Assembly: GCA_036443405.1 (NCBI GenBank)
Contig: JAZFYD010000109.1
Span: 1 to 44,670 of the forward strand
DNA from: JAZFYD01 sp036443405
GTDB taxonomy: Bacteria; Planctomycetota; PLA2
Reading direction: 5' to 3'
DNA length: 44,670 nt
Made by a program: the position numbers and the translations under genes. Numbering within the stretch: position 1 is the first letter of the stretch; each line of letters starts with the position of its first letter. Shown piece by piece: positions 1 through 8,324 of the stretch. Under the pieces are notes generated by a model. That model was not told the origin of the DNA. It was given only the letters and a program-made list of their open reading frames with translations, and made no database searches.

Positions 1-29
1 CGAGGCAAGTGAGCCCGAACGCGCGATAG

Positions 30-60
30 CCGGAAAACGATCCAGCGAATCGTTTTCCGG
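30..60. terminator. Perfect 12-bp inverted repeat, possible terminator
   Basis: CCGGAAAACGAT (30-41) and ATCGTTTTCCGG (49-60) are perfect reverse complements around a 7-nt loop. There is no T-run after either arm, although the arms contain AAAA/TTTT. It lies about 145 nt beyond the infA stop and could end infA transcription or that of a gene left of the window. No gene was recognised in 1-204. Confidence 0.4.
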
Positions 61-190
61 TGTGACCGAGTTCCCAACATCGCGTAGCACGCACACAGGA
101 GAATCGAAACTGCGCACGCCGCGCCACCTGGCACCTTGCGCAACCAACGCATCCGAGGTCTAGTTGCGCGATCTTCCCGGGACCGAACGG

Positions 191-204
191 GCCTGCCGGC
201 AGGC
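191..204 (-). terminator. Perfect 14-bp palindrome directly after infA
   Basis: GCCTGCCGGCAGGC is a perfect palindrome that touches the infA stop codon (205-207). It can form a short GC-rich hairpin in the infA transcript. It has no U-tract, so a simple intrinsic terminator is uncertain. Confidence 0.35.
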
Positions 205-498
205 CTAACGCCGCCGGGGCGGGGCGCGACGGCGCTTCTTCTTGCGGGGCCGCTTCGGGGCCGAGTTCTCGGCTTGGCGCATGGGGCCGCGATAGACGAT
301 GCGGCCGCGGGTGAGGTCATACGGCGACATTTCGATGGTGACGATGTCGCCGGGCAGCATGCGGATGCGATGCCGGCGCATGCGCCCCGAGACGTGGCAC
401 AGAATCACGTGCCCACCCTCGATTTCGCAGCGGAAGCGTGTATTGGGCAAGACCTCGTTGACCTTGCCCTCGACGCGTATGGGTTCTTCCTTAGCCAT
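205..498 (-). CDS. infA: Translation initiation factor IF-1 with a basic C-terminal tail
   Basis: IF-1 binds the 30S A site and supports initiation together with IF-2 and IF-3. The first ~72 of 97 residues match the S1/OB-fold family throughout: MAKEEPIRVEGKV at the start, then GHVILCHVSGRMRRHRIRML, PGDIVTIEMSPYDLTRGRI and VYR. The usual length is about 72 residues. The remaining ~25 residues are almost wholly Lys/Arg/Pro (for example KRPRKKKRRRAPPRRR), an extension absent from typical IF-1. The gene lies 65 nt downstream of the malic enzyme gene on the same strand. The ATG start gives the canonical MAKE N-terminus. Confidence 0.95.
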   Translation of the reverse strand: MAKEEPIRVEGKVNEVLPNTRFRCEIEGGHVILCHVSGRMRRHRIRMLPGDIVTIEMSPYDLTRGRIVYRGPMRQAENSAPKRPRKKKRRRAPPRRR

Positions 499-563
499 GG
501 TGCTCGATTAAGCGGCCTAGAGTAACACAGGGGTTTAGGACTTGAGCGCCGGCGTGGGGCACA

Positions 564-2264
564 CTACGCGGGGCGATACGGCAGATAGCGCGGCTCCCAC
601 ATCGCGGCTTCGATCGCGGCGTCCATGTCGACGATCGGGTCCGCGACACCGTCTTTCACAGCGGCCTCCATCACCGCCTTCGCGACGACCCGGCTGCACG
701 CGCGCACGTCCTCGATCTTTGGATACACGCAACCGAGCCAGAGGAGATCCTCCGTAACGCAGCTAGCGAGCGCACGCGCCGCCGCGAGGAACATTCCGTC
801 GGTGATCCGTTTCGCTCGGGCGACGATCGCCGCCAAGCCGACACCCGGGAAGATGAAGACGTTGTTGCCCTGGCCGATGCGGTAGCGCTTGCCGTTGTAG
901 ACCACGTCGTCGAACGGGCTGCCGGTCGCGACGATCGCGCGGCCGTCCGTCCAGCGAATGATGTCCACCGGCTTGGCCTCCGCGTGACTCGTCGGGTTCG
1001 AAAGCGGCAGCACGATGGGCCGAGCGGCGTTCGCGGCCATCGCGCGAATGATCGACTCGTCGAACGCTCCGGCCTGGCCCGAAACGCCGAACAACACGGT
1101 GGCCTTCGCTCGCTTGACGACCTCCAGCAGCGGGATCTCATCCCCGACCGCCCCCCAAGACGCGATGCGTTCCGGCTCGACGGCGAACTTCTTCTTGTTT
1201 TCATCGAGCCCCGGCCGGCCCTGGACCACGAGGCCCTTGCGATCGAGGGTGAAGATGCGTCGTTTCGCCTCCTCGGGCGACGCGCCCTCGTCGACCATCG
1301 CATCCACGATCAGGCTCGCGATGCCGACGCCGGCCGAGCCTGCACCGAGCATCACGATCGTCTGGTCGATGAGGCGCGACTTGAGCTGCCGCATGGCACC
1401 GAGCAGCCCGGCCACACTCACCGCCGCCGTGCCCTGGATGTCGTCGTTGAACGACGCGATATTGTCACGATGGGCCTCGAGGTGGCGGAACGACGTTGTC
1501 TTGGCGAAGTCCTCCCACTGGAGAAGCACGTCGGGAAAACACCGTTTGACCGACTCGACGAACTCGTCGACGAACTCCCAGTACTCGTCGCCGCGCAGGC
1601 GCGGGTGGCGCCAACCGATGTAGAGCGGGTTGCGCAGCAGATCGCCGTTGTCGGTCCCGACGTCCAGTGAGATGGGTAGACAGCGGGAGGGGTGGATGCC
1701 CGCGCCGAGGGTGTACAGCGAAAGCTTCCCGATGGGGATGCCCATGCCGCCGGCGCCCTGGTCGCCGATGCCCAGAATGCGCTCGTTGTCCGTGACGACG
1801 ATGACCGACGGGTCCACCGGGGAGTTGCGCAGGACCTGATCGAACCGCCCGCGGTCCGAGGGTGTCAGATAGATGCCGCGCGCGCGCCGGAAAATTCCGC
1901 TCCAGTTCGCGCACGCCTCGGCGACAACGGGCGTGTAGATGATTGGCGTCATCTCCTCGAGGTGCTCGAGCACGAGACGGAAAAACAGCGTTTCGTTCCG
2001 GTCCTGCAGAGACGACAGGTATATGTACCGCTCGAGGTTGTGCTCGAACGCCGTGAAGCTGTCGTAGGCACGCTGCAGTTGCTCGCGCGCCGTCGAGATG
2101 CGCGGCGGAACCAAGCCGCGGAGGCCGAACGCGTCACGCTCCTCGTCGCTGAATCCGGTGCCCTTGTTGAGGAGCGGCGTGTGCAGCAGCCGCTGCCCGC
2201 GTTCGACAACCGGCAGATACAATTCGCCAGTGTCGGGGTCGGTGCGAGGTCGATACTTCGTCAT
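564..2264 (-). CDS. maeA: NAD-dependent malic enzyme
   Basis: Oxidative decarboxylation of malate to pyruvate with reduction of NAD(P). The 566 residues are close to the length of the large bacterial/eukaryotic malic enzyme class (E. coli MaeA, ~565). Visible signatures are YTPVVAEAC in the N-terminal malic domain, GDQGAGGMGIPIGKLSLYT, SFNDDIQGTAAV, the Rossmann motif GAGSAGVGIA and PLSNPTSHAEA near the C-terminus. An upstream in-frame ATG at 2294 is rejected as the start because it overlaps a perfect TATAAT (-10) at 2293-2298; the ATG at 2264 lies downstream of that promoter. NAD rather than NADP preference is inferred from the family only. Confidence 0.93.
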   Translation of the reverse strand: MTKYRPRTDPDTGELYLPVVERGQRLLHTPLLNKGTGFSDEERDAFGLRGLVPPRISTAREQLQRAYDSFTAFEHNLERYIYLSSLQDRNETLFFRLVLEHLEEMTPIIYTPVVAEACANWSGIFRRARGIYLTPSDRGRFDQVLRNSPVDPSVIVVTDNERILGIGDQGAGGMGIPIGKLSLYTLGAGIHPSRCLPISLDVGTDNGDLLRNPLYIGWRHPRLRGDEYWEFVDEFVESVKRCFPDVLLQWEDFAKTTSFRHLEAHRDNIASFNDDIQGTAAVSVAGLLGAMRQLKSRLIDQTIVMLGAGSAGVGIASLIVDAMVDEGASPEEAKRRIFTLDRKGLVVQGRPGLDENKKKFAVEPERIASWGAVGDEIPLLEVVKRAKATVLFGVSGQAGAFDESIIRAMAANAARPIVLPLSNPTSHAEAKPVDIIRWTDGRAIVATGSPFDDVVYNGKRYRIGQGNNVFIFPGVGLAAIVARAKRITDGMFLAAARALASCVTEDLLWLGCVYPKIEDVRACSRVVAKAVMEAAVKDGVADPIVDMDAAIEAAMWEPRYLPYRPA

Positions 2265-2292
2265 GGCCTGCTTCGTCCGTTTCCAGCGCGGC

Positions 2293-2298
2293 ATTATA
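2293..2298 (-). promoter_or_regulatory. Consensus -10 (TATAAT) for malic enzyme
   Basis: On the minus strand the sequence is exactly TATAAT, about 29 nt upstream of the ATG at 2264. No good -35 is seen at 16-18 nt spacing. It shows that malic enzyme can be transcribed separately from the efflux operon upstream. Confidence 0.5.
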
Positions 2299-2373
2299 GC
2301 CGTGCCTCAAACGCCTTAGCCTTCGCCGGAGCCTCAGCCTCGGACCGCTTCCTCAGTCGTGACCTTCACCGCC

Positions 2374-3651
2374 CTACTCGTGCCGCAACGCGGCGATCGG
2401 ATCGAGTTTGGCGGCGCGATATGCAGGGTAGATCCCGCTCACGACACCGACGACCATCGCGATGCCGAACGCCAGGCCGATGCTCGACGTGGACAGAATC
2501 GCGTCGTAGCCCAGCACCGCGGGCGCGAACTGCGAGAGCGCAATTCCGCAGAAAATGCCGCAGACGCCTCCGAGCGCGGAGATGGCGACGGTCTCCGTGA
2601 TGAACTGGGCCATGACGTGGCGCTGCTTGGCCCCCAGCGCACGACGGATGCCGATCTCCTTGGTGCGCTCCGTCACACTCGAGATCATGATGTTCGCGAT
2701 GCCGATTCCGCCGACGAGCAACGAGATCGCCGCGATGAAGACGAGCCAGGTCGTGATGATCTGCTGAGCCTTGCGCTTCGACTCGAGTTTTTCGAGCGGA
2801 ACGACGATTTCGTAGTCCCGATCCTCGTGGTTTTTCTCGAGGATCCGCTGGAGCAACTTCGCCGTCAACAGGACGTCGTCCGGCGTATGCACGGCCACGA
2901 CCATCTGGCTCAGCTCGACATCCGTTGCCTCGAACTTGCCCATGCTGGATCGGATGCTGCGCGTCCCGACTCGGCGCCGCACGGTTTCGTACGGCACGTA
3001 GATCTCCGGCGCCTGCGCCTCGACGGACAGGGCCTTGCGCTGATAGCCGACGAATTCCTCGTCCGCGAGGACACCGACGATGCGATACGGCGTCCCGTCG
3101 ACGTTGAGCGCCTTGCCCAGCGGATCCTCGAACGTGCCCAGCATCTTCATCATGCTGCCGCGGATCACGCACACGCGCGCGAGCTGGTAGCTGTCCATCT
3201 CGTTGAGCGCGCGTCCGCGGACCACGCGGAGCCCGAACATCGCCATTTGTTCCGGCCGGACGGCGTTGACCATCGCCTCCACCTTGCGGCTGCCCCACCA
3301 GGTGGTCTTCTTCGCCTTGTGCACGGGCAGAACGCGTTTGATCCCCGGCAGCGTCTCGCGAATCTGCTTCTCGTCGCGGTAGGTCAGGCCGTAGGACTGG
3401 ATAAAGCCCTCCTGCTCCTCCGAGCGCGTTTTCTGCGGCGGCTCGACGCTGTTGAGGATGATGTTCGTGATCCCGAGCCGGCCGATCTCCTGCAGGATCT
3501 TGCGTTCCGCGCCGGCGCCTACGGCGAGCATCACGATGACCGACGCGACCCCGATGATGATGCCGAGCGCCGTCAACACGGTGCGCAGCTTGTGCCCAGC
3601 GAGGCTGCGCAGGGCCAACCGCAGATACTCGAGCGATTTCTGCGGGTTCAT
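2374..3651 (-). CDS. MacB/FtsX-type ABC transporter permease
   Basis: A 425-residue permease of the MacB/LolCE class. It has one N-terminal membrane segment (about residues 24-46, TVLTALGIIIGVASVIVM), a large extracytoplasmic MacB_PCD-like domain, and three C-terminal membrane segments with the FtsX signature around VTERTKEIGIRRALGAKQRHV, ending with YPAYRAAKLDPIAALRHE. Such permeases are mechanotransmitters that drive a TolC-linked exit path rather than moving substrate through the membrane themselves. The ATG overlaps the stop of the ATPase gene by 4 nt (ATGA), so translation is coupled. It is the last gene of the tolC-hlyD-ATPase-macB operon. The substrate is unknown. Confidence 0.92.
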   Translation of the reverse strand: MNPQKSLEYLRLALRSLAGHKLRTVLTALGIIIGVASVIVMLAVGAGAERKILQEIGRLGITNIILNSVEPPQKTRSEEQEGFIQSYGLTYRDEKQIRETLPGIKRVLPVHKAKKTTWWGSRKVEAMVNAVRPEQMAMFGLRVVRGRALNEMDSYQLARVCVIRGSMMKMLGTFEDPLGKALNVDGTPYRIVGVLADEEFVGYQRKALSVEAQAPEIYVPYETVRRRVGTRSIRSSMGKFEATDVELSQMVVAVHTPDDVLLTAKLLQRILEKNHEDRDYEIVVPLEKLESKRKAQQIITTWLVFIAAISLLVGGIGIANIMISSVTERTKEIGIRRALGAKQRHVMAQFITETVAISALGGVCGIFCGIALSQFAPAVLGYDAILSTSSIGLAFGIAMVVGVVSGIYPAYRAAKLDPIAALRHE

Positions 3652-4340
3652 GCCGCGGGCTCCTGAACCACGCCGTCGATCAGGTGGATCTGCCGTTGCG
3701 CGCGCGCGGCGACGATCGGATCGTGAGTGATCATCACGATCGTGCGGCCCTGCTTGTGCAGGTCCTCCATGAGCGTGAGGACTTCGTTACCGGTCTTCGT
3801 GTCGAGGTTGCCTGTCGGTTCGTCGGCCAGAAGCAACACCGGGTCGTTGACCAGCGACCGCGCGATCGCGACGCGCTGGCGTTCACCGCCCGACAGCTGC
3901 GGCGGTTTGTGATGCATCCGTTCCGTCAGGCCGACAGCGGCCAGCAACTCCTTGCATCGCGCGCGGCGCGACACGATCGACTTGCTGCTGTAGAGCACCG
4001 GCACTTCGATGTTCTCCAGAACATTGAGCCCCGCGATGAGATTGAAACTCTGGAAGATGAACCCGATTCGGTCGTTGCGAATGTGCGAGAGTTCGTCGTC
4101 GTCCAGATCCGCGACATCCGCGCCGTGGAGGATGTAACGCCCGTTCGTGGCGCGATCGAGGCAACCGAGGATGTTGAGCATCGTCGACTTGCCCGAGCCG
4201 GACGCACCGGTGATGGCGACATACTCGCCCTCGCGCACGACGATGTTCACGCCCTTGAGCACGTGGAGGGACGCGTCGCCCTCGCCGTAGTACATGTCGA
4301 TCGAGTCGAGCTCGATCACCGTTTCCGCAGGGTCGCTCAC
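3648..4340 (-). CDS. LolD/MacB-type ABC transporter ATP-binding protein
   Basis: A 230-residue ATPase partner of the MacB-like permease. Walker A is GASGSGKS (residues 45-52), followed by a Q-loop (FIFQSFNLI), the ABC signature LSGGERQRVAIARSL and Walker B VLLLADEPTGNLDTKTG with the H-loop MITHDP. The TGNLD segment is typical of the LolD/MacB/FtsE group. In classical MacB the ATPase is fused to the permease; here the two are separate genes. The start is GTG (4338-4340), sharing one base with the stop of the adaptor gene. Confidence 0.94.
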   Translation of the reverse strand: MSDPAETVIELDSIDMYYGEGDASLHVLKGVNIVVREGEYVAITGASGSGKSTMLNILGCLDRATNGRYILHGADVADLDDDELSHIRNDRIGFIFQSFNLIAGLNVLENIEVPVLYSSKSIVSRRARCKELLAAVGLTERMHHKPPQLSGGERQRVAIARSLVNDPVLLLADEPTGNLDTKTGNEVLTLMEDLHKQGRTIVMITHDPIVAARAQRQIHLIDGVVQEPAA

Positions 4341-5821
4341 TACTCGTCGTCATCCTCGGACGAGCCGTAACTGCCATTACCGTTGCCGCCGGCTTCGGGG
4401 TCGTAGAGCAACAGCTCATCGCCTTCGCTCACGCCCTCGACGATCTCCACATGGCTGTTGTTGTCCTTGCCGAGCTTGACGGAGATCTTCTCGAAGCCGG
4501 AGCCGTCGAGCTTGAAACAGAAGAACTTGCCCTCTTTGGCGTGCACGGCCTGCAACGGCACGATGAGCACGTCGTCGAGTTCGTCGATCATGACCTGAAC
4601 CTCGGCCGACGTCCCCGGCTTGAGATTCAGGTTCTCGCCGTCGAGCGCAACCTCGACCTTGAACTTCTTGGCGCCGTCGCCGCCCCATCGCCGGCCGGCG
4701 TTCGCCACCTGGTCGACCTTGGTGATTTGCCCCTCGTACTGCGTGTCCTTGCGCGTCTCGCTCGTGATAAACGCGCGCATGTCCTTCTTGACCTTGTCGA
4801 TGTCGGCTTCGTGAACGTAGATCAGCACGGCCATCTCAGTCGGGTCCGGGAGCGTGATGAGCGACATGTTGTTCCACACCTGCTTCCCGACCTTGATGTT
4901 TTCACGCCCCCACGGGTTGTCCGGGTCGCCGTAGAGCACGGTGCCCTCGGTCGGAGCCTTCAGCGTCATCTTGCCGAGGATCTTCTCCTGCTTCTCGAGT
5001 TGCTTCCGGTTGACCTTCAGCGAGACGTTTTTTTGCCGAACGGTCGCGTTCTTGGCCGCCATGCGCGCCTCGGCCCGCTTGCGCGCGCGGATCTGGGCAC
5101 GCTCCGCTTCTATGACCGCGGCGCGTTTCTGCTTTTCGTCCAGCGGCATCTTGTACTGGAGGTAGACGCGCTGGTTGAGGTTGGCCGTTACAAGTTCGTT
5201 GACCGCCGTCTTGAGTTTCAACTCCTCCGATTCGAGCTGATCGGCCGTTACGTAGTCGTCCTTGATGAACCGGCGGTACGCATCCACTCGCTGCTGGTAC
5301 CGGCGCTTGTCGGACTCGGCCTTTTCGATCGCGAGCTTGAGCTTGCGCTTTTCCTGCGGGATCTCGCCCTCGAGGAACTTCAGCAACATGACACGCGCGA
5401 CCTCGAGCGCCAGGTCCGCCTTCTCGATGTCGGTCTTGTTCTGGGTTTCCTGGATGAGGAGTTCCGTCTCGGCCGATTTGAGCTCCGCCTCGAGCTTGAT
5501 GACCTGGTTCCTGTAGTTCTCGACGCGCTGCCTGACGTCGTCCTTCTCGAGTTCGACGAGGATCTCGTCCTTCTTGACCATCTTCCCTTCGTCGATCAGC
5601 CACTCGATCTTCGCGCTCGTCTCCGCGCGGATGATGGTCGACTTTTTCGTCTTGAGCGTCCCACGCTCGGTCAGCGTGATCTTGAGTTCCCCGCGCTTCA
5701 CCTTGTAGGTGCCGCGTGACAGGTCGACGTTTTGCGAGCCGGATTCGAAGGCACCGCCCAAAAACGCGCCTCCGCCGCCGACGGCAGCCACGATGCTGAG
5801 TATCACGACGATCTTGGTCAC
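4340..5821 (-). CDS. HlyD/MacA-family periplasmic adaptor
   Basis: A 493-residue membrane fusion protein linking the inner-membrane ABC pump to the outer-membrane channel. It shows an N-terminal membrane anchor (about residues 4-24), a lipoyl/barrel half (GTYKVKRGELKITLTERGT), a long Lys/Glu/Gln-rich coiled-coil region over about residues 85-290, the second lipoyl half (TLKAPTEGTVLYGDP) and a beta-barrel domain (LKPGTSAEVQVMID). The coiled coil is long for the family. The C-terminus is a Gly/Asn/Ser stretch ending in acidic residues. The GTG start overlaps the tolC-like stop by 4 nt (GTGA). Confidence 0.9.
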   Translation of the reverse strand: MTKIVVILSIVAAVGGGGAFLGGAFESGSQNVDLSRGTYKVKRGELKITLTERGTLKTKKSTIIRAETSAKIEWLIDEGKMVKKDEILVELEKDDVRQRVENYRNQVIKLEAELKSAETELLIQETQNKTDIEKADLALEVARVMLLKFLEGEIPQEKRKLKLAIEKAESDKRRYQQRVDAYRRFIKDDYVTADQLESEELKLKTAVNELVTANLNQRVYLQYKMPLDEKQKRAAVIEAERAQIRARKRAEARMAAKNATVRQKNVSLKVNRKQLEKQEKILGKMTLKAPTEGTVLYGDPDNPWGRENIKVGKQVWNNMSLITLPDPTEMAVLIYVHEADIDKVKKDMRAFITSETRKDTQYEGQITKVDQVANAGRRWGGDGAKKFKVEVALDGENLNLKPGTSAEVQVMIDELDDVLIVPLQAVHAKEGKFFCFKLDGSGFEKISVKLGKDNNSHVEIVEGVSEGDELLLYDPEAGGNGNGSYGSSEDDDE

Positions 5822-7380
5822 GAAACGATCCTTCCCTCTTCGTCAACGAACATCAGACCAAGCGCCTGGATGAAACGGAGACGGGCAACTTCGTAGTTCA
5901 CGGTGCGAGAAAGCTGGCGGTTGCGAGCCTCCGTCAACTCGTCGAGCGCCTCGATCTTGTCGCGGTTGCTGGACAGGCCCGCGCGGTTTTCGAGATCCGC
6001 CTGGGTCGCTTGGCGCACGAGTGAGTCAATTTCGCGTTCCCCGATGCGCAACTGGCTGCGGACGGTGCGCAGCGCCCTCAGCAGTCCGCGGATCTCGAGA
6101 ATCACGCTGTCTTCTTCCCGACGCAGAGTGCGCCGCGCGCGGTCCAACGTGATCAGCGCGCTTTTGTACTGGTTGCGTTCCGCCTTGCGGTCCAGCGGGA
6201 TCTCCAGGTTCACACCGAATCGGATGGTCTGGTTGTCGAAGAAGAGCCGGCGCAGGGAGTCGCTGCCGGCGCTGTCCGTGGTGTACGTGGCATCGAGGTC
6301 GAGATCCGGCAGGAGGTTGTTCTTGCTCACGTTGAGCGCGCGTTCGGCGTCAGCGACCCGATCTCGGGTTGTCCGCAGGTCGAGCCGGTTGTGCAGCGCC
6401 GCTTGGACCGCTCGCTCCATGTCGATCTCGAACTCGACGATCGCGGGTAGTTCGTCGCCGATCTCGAACTCGGTGTCCGTGGGCACCCCGAGTTGGATCT
6501 TGAAGCGGTCGAGGCTGAGTCTGTATTGGGTTTCCGTGTCGAGCAGCGAGTTCTGCGCGTCCAGGAACGACTGCTCGGCGCGCTGCACGTCCACGCTCGA
6601 TTGCGTGCCGATCGCATAGAGCGCCTTCGCCTGATTCTGAGCGAACTCCTGGTTCTTGAGCCGGCGCTCTTCGTTCGCGATTTCCTGCTTTTGCCGAACG
6701 AGGTTGTAGTACTGCTCGATGATGTCGACCGCGAATGTCTCGCGGAAGAACTCGAAGTCGCGGGCTTCGTAGAGCAGCGTCCGCTCCGCCTGAGTGAGCG
6801 GTTCGAACGCCACTTTCCTGCCCGCGCCTCGCAGGAGCGGCTGCGTAAGGGTGACGATCCCGGTGGCACCTGCGTCCTGCACCGTCCCGTCGTCGACCGC
6901 GAGCGTGCTGTTGTTGCCCGCGCCCGTGACCGTAAGCCGTCCGCCGGTGGGCAGCAGGCGCGTGCCGGAGAGCGTCAGGAACGCCGAGTCCGTAAAGCGC
7001 AACGCGCGCCCGTCGCTCCCGGTGTAGCCGGCGCTGCCGCTGAACACCGTCTCGAGGAAATCGCGGCGCGTGAGGTCCAAGGAAAGAGCCTGGAGAAAAA
7101 ACGCCTCGCGCCGTGTTTCGAAGCCGCGGTTGTGCAGCGTCGCGAGGCGAACCGCATCGTCGAGGTCCAACTTCGCCGGCACCTCGAATTCCGCCTGCTT
7201 CTTTTCGCGCGGTTCCAGTTCGTCGCGCGGGTCCAACAGGTTTTCGCGGGCCCTGTCGACGCTCTGCCGCTTCTCGGTCACGAGTTCGAGACCGTCTTCA
7301 TCGGCTTGCTTGGAGTAGTAGCTCGCGCTGCACCCGGCGTGGATGCAAAACAACATGACGAGCAAGGAGGACTTGAGCAC
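5818..7380 (-). CDS. TolC-family outer-membrane efflux lipoprotein
   Basis: The outer-membrane channel of a tripartite efflux pump, 520 residues. A short signal peptide ends in a lipobox (HAGC, Cys17), so it is probably a lipoprotein like OprM/CusC. The body is helical with paired repeats, for example LDDAVRLATLHNRGFETRREA and the second-half equivalent MERAVQAALHNRLDLRTTRD, followed by a typical RNQYKSALITLDRARRTLR region. The start is GTG (7378-7380) with GGAGAG five nt upstream. It is the first gene of a four-gene operon (tolC-like, adaptor, ATPase, permease), which is unusual because tolC is often last or unlinked. Confidence 0.9.
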   Translation of the reverse strand: MLKSSLLVMLFCIHAGCSASYYSKQADEDGLELVTEKRQSVDRARENLLDPRDELEPREKKQAEFEVPAKLDLDDAVRLATLHNRGFETRREAFFLQALSLDLTRRDFLETVFSGSAGYTGSDGRALRFTDSAFLTLSGTRLLPTGGRLTVTGAGNNSTLAVDDGTVQDAGATGIVTLTQPLLRGAGRKVAFEPLTQAERTLLYEARDFEFFRETFAVDIIEQYYNLVRQKQEIANEERRLKNQEFAQNQAKALYAIGTQSSVDVQRAEQSFLDAQNSLLDTETQYRLSLDRFKIQLGVPTDTEFEIGDELPAIVEFEIDMERAVQAALHNRLDLRTTRDRVADAERALNVSKNNLLPDLDLDATYTTDSAGSDSLRRLFFDNQTIRFGVNLEIPLDRKAERNQYKSALITLDRARRTLRREEDSVILEIRGLLRALRTVRSQLRIGEREIDSLVRQATQADLENRAGLSSNRDKIEALDELTEARNRQLSRTVNYEVARLRFIQALGLMFVDEEGRIVS

Positions 7381-7490
7381 GCATTCTCTCCAGAAACGGA
7401 AACGACCCGGACCCTGTAGACAGCACCCACGGAACCGGCCACAGCATTTCAGTAGACGGCGATCATGCGCCGCGGGCTGTCATTATTATG

Positions 7491-7527
7491 TCCCGCGATT
7501 GCACGTGCGCCTTTTGACGTCGCGGGA
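7491..7527. promoter_or_regulatory. 8-bp inverted repeat between two minus-strand operons
   Basis: TCCCGCGA (7491-7498) and TCGCGGGA (7520-7527) are perfect reverse complements around a 21-nt loop that itself contains the palindrome GCACGTGC. It lies just after the stop of the ABC-2 cluster (7541) and about 110 nt upstream of the tolC-like start, with an AT-rich CATAAT-like hexamer next to it on the minus strand. It could be a terminator of the first operon or an operator of the second. Confidence 0.3.
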
Positions 7528-7540
7528 AGTCACGCTCCGG

Positions 7541-8317
7541 TCACGCGACCGCTGCGGGGAGGCGCTGTTCGGTGGTTTGGAGGCGGATTACGGCCACCGC
7601 GATCGCGCCCGCGAAGATGGCGGCCAACATCCACATACTCTGGCCGGGATCGCCGACATCTGCCATGGCCCGGACTTTGCCCGGGAACAGGAATTCATCG
7701 AATTGGTCCGTGAACACGACCATGACGTGATGCCAGACCGACGAGCGTGGCGCGCCGGAATTGGGGATCTTCGAGACGATGCCCTCCACGACGAAGATCC
7801 ACAGGAATCCCACGTACAAGGCCGGTTTTAGAATTGTGCGGATCGCCGCAAAGATGGCGAGGTACACCCCGAACGCGACCAGCCCGATGAACGTCGCCGA
7901 TGCGATGTGCCGTGCGTCGAAGTTCAGATCGGATCCGAACAGGGCCGCGGAGCCGGCGAGAGAGATCGCGAGGAGGATCCCGAAAAAACACCCGAGTCCC
8001 AACATCCGGCCGATGAAGTAGACCGGGCGCGGCAGCGGCCGCGTGTAGAGATAGGTGAGGGTGCGGCCTTCGATCTCGTCGCCGAGCACGCTGACACCCA
8101 GGATCAGGGCCAGCAACGGGACGATGATCTGAAACGAAAAGAACAGCGTGATCCCCGCGAAGGTCGAGAACTGGATCGTCTCTTCCACCGACACAATCAG
8201 CGCAGTGAGCATCAGCGGAACAAACGTAAGCAACGACAATGCGACCAAGCGCAGTCCACGAGCGCTCTGACCCATGGCTTGGCGCGCGACGAGGAGAGTT
8301 GCGGTCACAATTCTCAT
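7541..8317 (-). CDS. ABC-2-type permease (second exporter pair)
   Basis: A 258-residue integral membrane protein with about six hydrophobic segments, among them LVALSLLTFVPLMLTALIV, IIVPLLALILGVSVLGDE and MLGLGCFFGILLAISLAGSA. The motif GDEIEGRTLTYLYTRPLPRP is typical of ABC-2/NosY-like permeases. It starts 7 nt after the stop of its ATPase gene. Substrate unknown; the cluster context (ZnuA-like lipoprotein, His-rich exported protein) makes a metal- or envelope-related role possible. It is the last gene of the cluster. Confidence 0.85.
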   Translation of the reverse strand: MRIVTATLLVARQAMGQSARGLRLVALSLLTFVPLMLTALIVSVEETIQFSTFAGITLFFSFQIIVPLLALILGVSVLGDEIEGRTLTYLYTRPLPRPVYFIGRMLGLGCFFGILLAISLAGSAALFGSDLNFDARHIASATFIGLVAFGVYLAIFAAIRTILKPALYVGFLWIFVVEGIVSKIPNSGAPRSSVWHHVMVVFTDQFDEFLFPGKVRAMADVGDPGQSMWMLAAIFAGAIAVAVIRLQTTEQRLPAAVA

Positions 8318-8324
8318 GCCGCTC

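Noticed and set aside
2265..2294. Upstream ATG at 2294 as start of malic enzyme
   Set aside because: It overlaps a perfect TATAAT, and the extra residues are unlike the family; the ATG at 2264 is better.
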